64,000 nucleotides of DNA from Dactylosporangium sp. AC04546 (GTDB taxonomy: Bacteria; Actinomycetota; Actinomycetes; Mycobacteriales; Micromonosporaceae). A model generated the notes under the pieces. The model was not told where the DNA came from. It made no database searches and saw nothing but the letters and a program-made list of their open reading frames with translations. A program made the translations under genes and the position numbers. Of this stretch, positions 63,620-64,000 are shown one piece after another; position 1 is the first letter of the stretch, and each line of letters opens with the position of its first letter. The stretch is taken from positions 1 through 64,000 of the forward strand of contig NZ_JAHYSG010000033.1 of the NCBI RefSeq assembly GCF_022095675.1, given 5' to 3'.

Positions 63620-64000
63620 CAGAGGCCCCTTCTGGTCAGCCGGCCCCAGGTCTCGCCCGTGAGGCGCCGCAGCCGCTGGACCGGCGTCGGGGGCAGCGCG
63701 TGGACGGAGCCGCGGGCGAAGTACCGCTCGACGTAGAACTGCACGATCGACAGCACCGCGGTGAGGATGAGGTACCACGTCGCGCCCACGATGAGGATCG
63801 GCACGAGCGACTCGGGATGCCGCGACTCCAGCACGAACACCGCGCCGAAGAGGTCGAGCAGCGACACGTAGTAGACCAGCGAACTGGCCTTGACCAGTCC
63901 GACGAGCTGGTTGCCGTACGCCGGGACGATCGAGCGCAGCGCCTGCGGCAGCACGATGCGGCGCAGTTGCCGGGCCTTGGACAGCCCGAGCGCGTTCGCG
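63619..64000 (-). CDS. Polar amino-acid-type ABC permease (partial, N-terminus outside window)
   Basis: The last 126 codons of a HisMQ-type permease, open at the window edge. The EAA-loop region NALGLSKARQLRRIVLPQAL is followed by RSIVPAYGNQLVGLVKASSL and final helices (VPILIVGATWYLILTAVLSI). It ends in a basic tail and overlaps the ATPase gene by one base. Confidence 0.88.
   Translation of the reverse strand, partial: ANALGLSKARQLRRIVLPQALRSIVPAYGNQLVGLVKASSLVYYVSLLDLFGAVFVLESRHPESLVPILIVGATWYLILTAVLSIVQFYVERYFARGSVHALPPTPVQRLRRLTGETWGRLTRRGL

Overview
The window is about 64 kb of very GC-rich DNA with dense, often overlapping genes, many GTG starts and strong G/C third-codon bias. The gene families point to an actinomycete: AfsR-like NB-ARC/TPR regulators, a Ser/Thr kinase, GH46 chitosanase, HtaA heme proteins and DtxR-type iron boxes. 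A Micromonospora/Actinoplanes-type organism is my inference; nothing in the sequence fixes the genus. I saw no rRNA, tRNA, CRISPR array or intact transposon.

Layout. 1-5 kb: envelope and polysaccharide functions (membrane Ser/Thr kinase cut by the window edge, a deacetylase/glycosyltransferase fusion, a chitosanase). 5-15.4 kb: housekeeping and accessory genes (YdeI-like and DUF488 proteins, an ion transporter with a TrkA-C partner, a secreted esterase, an XRE-NB-ARC-TPR regulator, TauE, BioY, a HAD phosphatase), mixed with gene relics. 15.9-25.4 kb: an iron-regulated heme acquisition and degradation locus, with HtaA carrying a WxL-like tail, a DUF916 partner, HmuT/U/V, heme oxygenase and DUF2470, and three DtxR/IdeR-type boxes. 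25.4-37.8 kb: mostly small conserved or unrecognised genes, a DUF4132 pair, a GH5 mannanase, AlkD, a hydroxyquinol dioxygenase/maleylacetate reductase pair and a decayed MFS gene. 38-43.4 kb: a Tat-exported quinoprotein, AroQ and a three-domain 3-dehydroshikimate dehydratase fusion. 43.4-56.1 kb: an IclR-linked catabolic block (CaiB CoA-transferase, citryl-CoA lyase-like protein, aldehyde and alcohol dehydrogenases, ThDP enzyme, LIV-type ABC transporter with a permease-ATPase fusion, EamA transporter). 56.2-61.1 kb: a ThuA-domain protein divergent from a pqqA-C-(DE)-B operon, then a TetR regulator. 61.2-64 kb: gene fragments and an amino-acid-type ABC transporter running off the edge.

The genes form three functional modules. 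The heme module captures heme at the cell surface, imports it, and opens it with heme oxygenase. The PQQ module makes the cofactor that the quinoprotein about 20 kb away should need; a 17-bp palindrome (GGTCCRCCWGGYGGACC) lies just downstream of the predicted transcription starts of both the quinoprotein and the thuA-like gene, which suggests one shared regulator. The aromatic/organic-acid module could take quinate- or shikimate-type compounds to protocatechuate (AroQ plus dehydratase) and hydroxyquinol to 3-oxoadipate, while the IclR block imports and degrades an unidentified organic acid.

Two themes recur. Many starts lie 5-8 nt after a TANNNT box and lack a Shine-Dalgarno sequence, as expected for leaderless transcripts. 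Several loci hold 5'-truncated gene fragments (VOC, sigma factor, MCP, MarR, MFS, NB-ARC), showing repeated small deletions.
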